In this document: piece by piece, positions 6,961-7,107 of the stretch
Layout: each line of letters starts with the position of its first letter
How positions within the stretch are numbered: the stretch's first letter is position 1
Source of the DNA: Pseudomonadota bacterium
Lineage (GTDB): Bacteria > Pseudomonadota > Alphaproteobacteria > Rhizobiales > Devosiaceae
DNA length: 7,107 nucleotides
Direction: 5' to 3'
Assembly: GCA_023428425.1 (NCBI GenBank)
Contig: JAEYYP010000256.1
Location: 1-7,107, forward strand
The notes under the pieces: generated by a model
What the model saw: the letters and a program-made list of their open reading frames with translations, nothing else
What the model was told of the DNA's origin: nothing
Databases searched by the model: none
Program-made: the position numbers and the translations under genes

Positions 6961-6987
6961 TTTACGGCGGCGCCTTCCGGGCATATT
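6961..6987 (+). promoter_or_regulatory. Possible promoter of the ypfJ-like gene
   Basis: TTTACG (6961-6966) and CATATT (6982-6987) each match 4 of 6 bases of the sigma-70 -35 and -10 consensus, with a 15-base spacer, which is shorter than ideal. It sits about 28 bases before the ATG at 7016 and is the most AT-rich spot in the region. This is a weak call based on position and local composition. Confidence 0.28.
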
Positions 6988-7015
6988 GATCGGGGCGCCG
7001 TGAAGGAGAGCGTCG

Positions 7016-7107
7016 ATGAAGTGGCAGGGCCGGCAGCGCAGTTCGAACATCGAGGATCGCCGGAGTTCCGGCGGCGGGCTGGGAGGCGGCTTCGGTCGTC
7101 GCGGAGG
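7016..7107 (+). CDS. Neutral zinc metallopeptidase, YpfJ/COG2321 family (5' end only)
   Basis: The first 30 codons are present and the gene continues beyond the window. The product begins MKWQGRQRSSNIEDRR followed by a Gly-rich stretch with scattered Arg and Phe. This closely fits the well-known opening of YpfJ-type proteins (pattern [MR]W.GR..S.N.EDRR and then a glycine-rich linker), a family of putative membrane-linked zinc metallopeptidases of unknown substrate. The catalytic HExxH motif would lie outside the window. The start is supported by AAGGAGAG with GGAG 7 bases before the ATG. It diverges from cpdB and shares its upstream region. The call rests on a short N-terminal signature only. 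Confidence 0.72.
   Translation, partial: MKWQGRQRSSNIEDRRSSGGGLGGGFGRRG

Larger units (their letters stand above)
6798..7015. promoter_or_regulatory. Divergent intergenic region between cpdB and the ypfJ-like gene
   Basis: This 218-base spacer must hold the promoters of both outward-facing genes. It contains the cpdB ribosome binding site (6803-6809, minus), an 8-bp direct repeat TGGCGCGT (6846-6853 and 6866-6873), three TGAC half-sites (6904-6935), an inverted repeat (6968-6974 with 6994-7000) and the plus-strand ribosome binding site AAGGAGAG (7003-7010). I see no convincing -35/-10 pair for cpdB. No credible small gene lies here; a 62-codon minus frame covering 6862-7050 is antisense to the start of the metallopeptidase. 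Confidence 0.7.

Noticed and set aside
6862..7050. 62-codon minus-strand frame upstream of cpdB
   Set aside because: It overlaps the well-supported start of the metallopeptidase on the other strand, has no homology I recognise, and lies in the divergent promoter region.
1..7107. Mobile elements, CRISPR arrays, tRNA genes, toxin-antitoxin or defence genes
   Set aside because: None seen: no regularly spaced repeats, no transposase or integrase motifs, no tRNA-like folds, and base composition looks uniform across the window.

Overview
The window looks like ordinary chromosome from a high-GC Gram-negative bacterium, most likely an alphaproteobacterium of the Hyphomicrobiales. This rests on the strong G/C bias at third codon positions, a twin-arginine-exported CpdB and the general protein style. 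I cannot name the genus; a Devosia-like organism is only a guess. There are no tRNAs, rRNAs, insertion sequences, CRISPR arrays or phage genes.

Layout: six complete genes lie on the minus strand, so transcription runs from high to low coordinates. In that order they are a periplasmic 2',3'-cyclic-nucleotide phosphodiesterase/3'-nucleotidase (cpdB, 6797-4830) with an intrinsic terminator just after it; an RpiB-family sugar-phosphate isomerase (4735-4229); a YbhE/Pgl-type 6-phosphogluconolactonase (4232-3201); a secreted or membrane-anchored RNase T2 (3193-2396); and an ABC-2 type exporter made of an ATPase (2308-1544) and a 12-helix-type permease (1547-6). The isomerase, lactonase and RNase T2 are packed with a 4-base overlap and a 7-base gap, so they look like one operon. 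The ATPase and permease also overlap by 4 bases. Diverging from cpdB on the plus strand, the first 30 codons of a YpfJ-like neutral zinc metallopeptidase start at 7016 and run off the right edge.

How the genes could work together (inference): RNase T2 cuts RNA in the envelope to 2',3'-cyclic nucleotides. CpdB opens these to 3'-nucleotides and then removes the phosphate, leaving nucleosides. Imported ribose would enter the pentose phosphate pathway, where RpiB and Pgl both act. The block therefore reads as a possible extracellular-RNA scavenging locus for phosphate, ribose and bases. A Pho-box-like repeat upstream of cpdB fits this picture but is not proof. The ABC exporter has no visible functional link.

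Regulatory structure: the most specific non-coding signals are (i) a perfect 11-bp stem terminator after cpdB, (ii) a 7-bp hairpin in the isomerase leader whose 3' arm is the Shine-Dalgarno sequence itself, and (iii) TGAC-type repeats in the cpdB/ypfJ divergent region.
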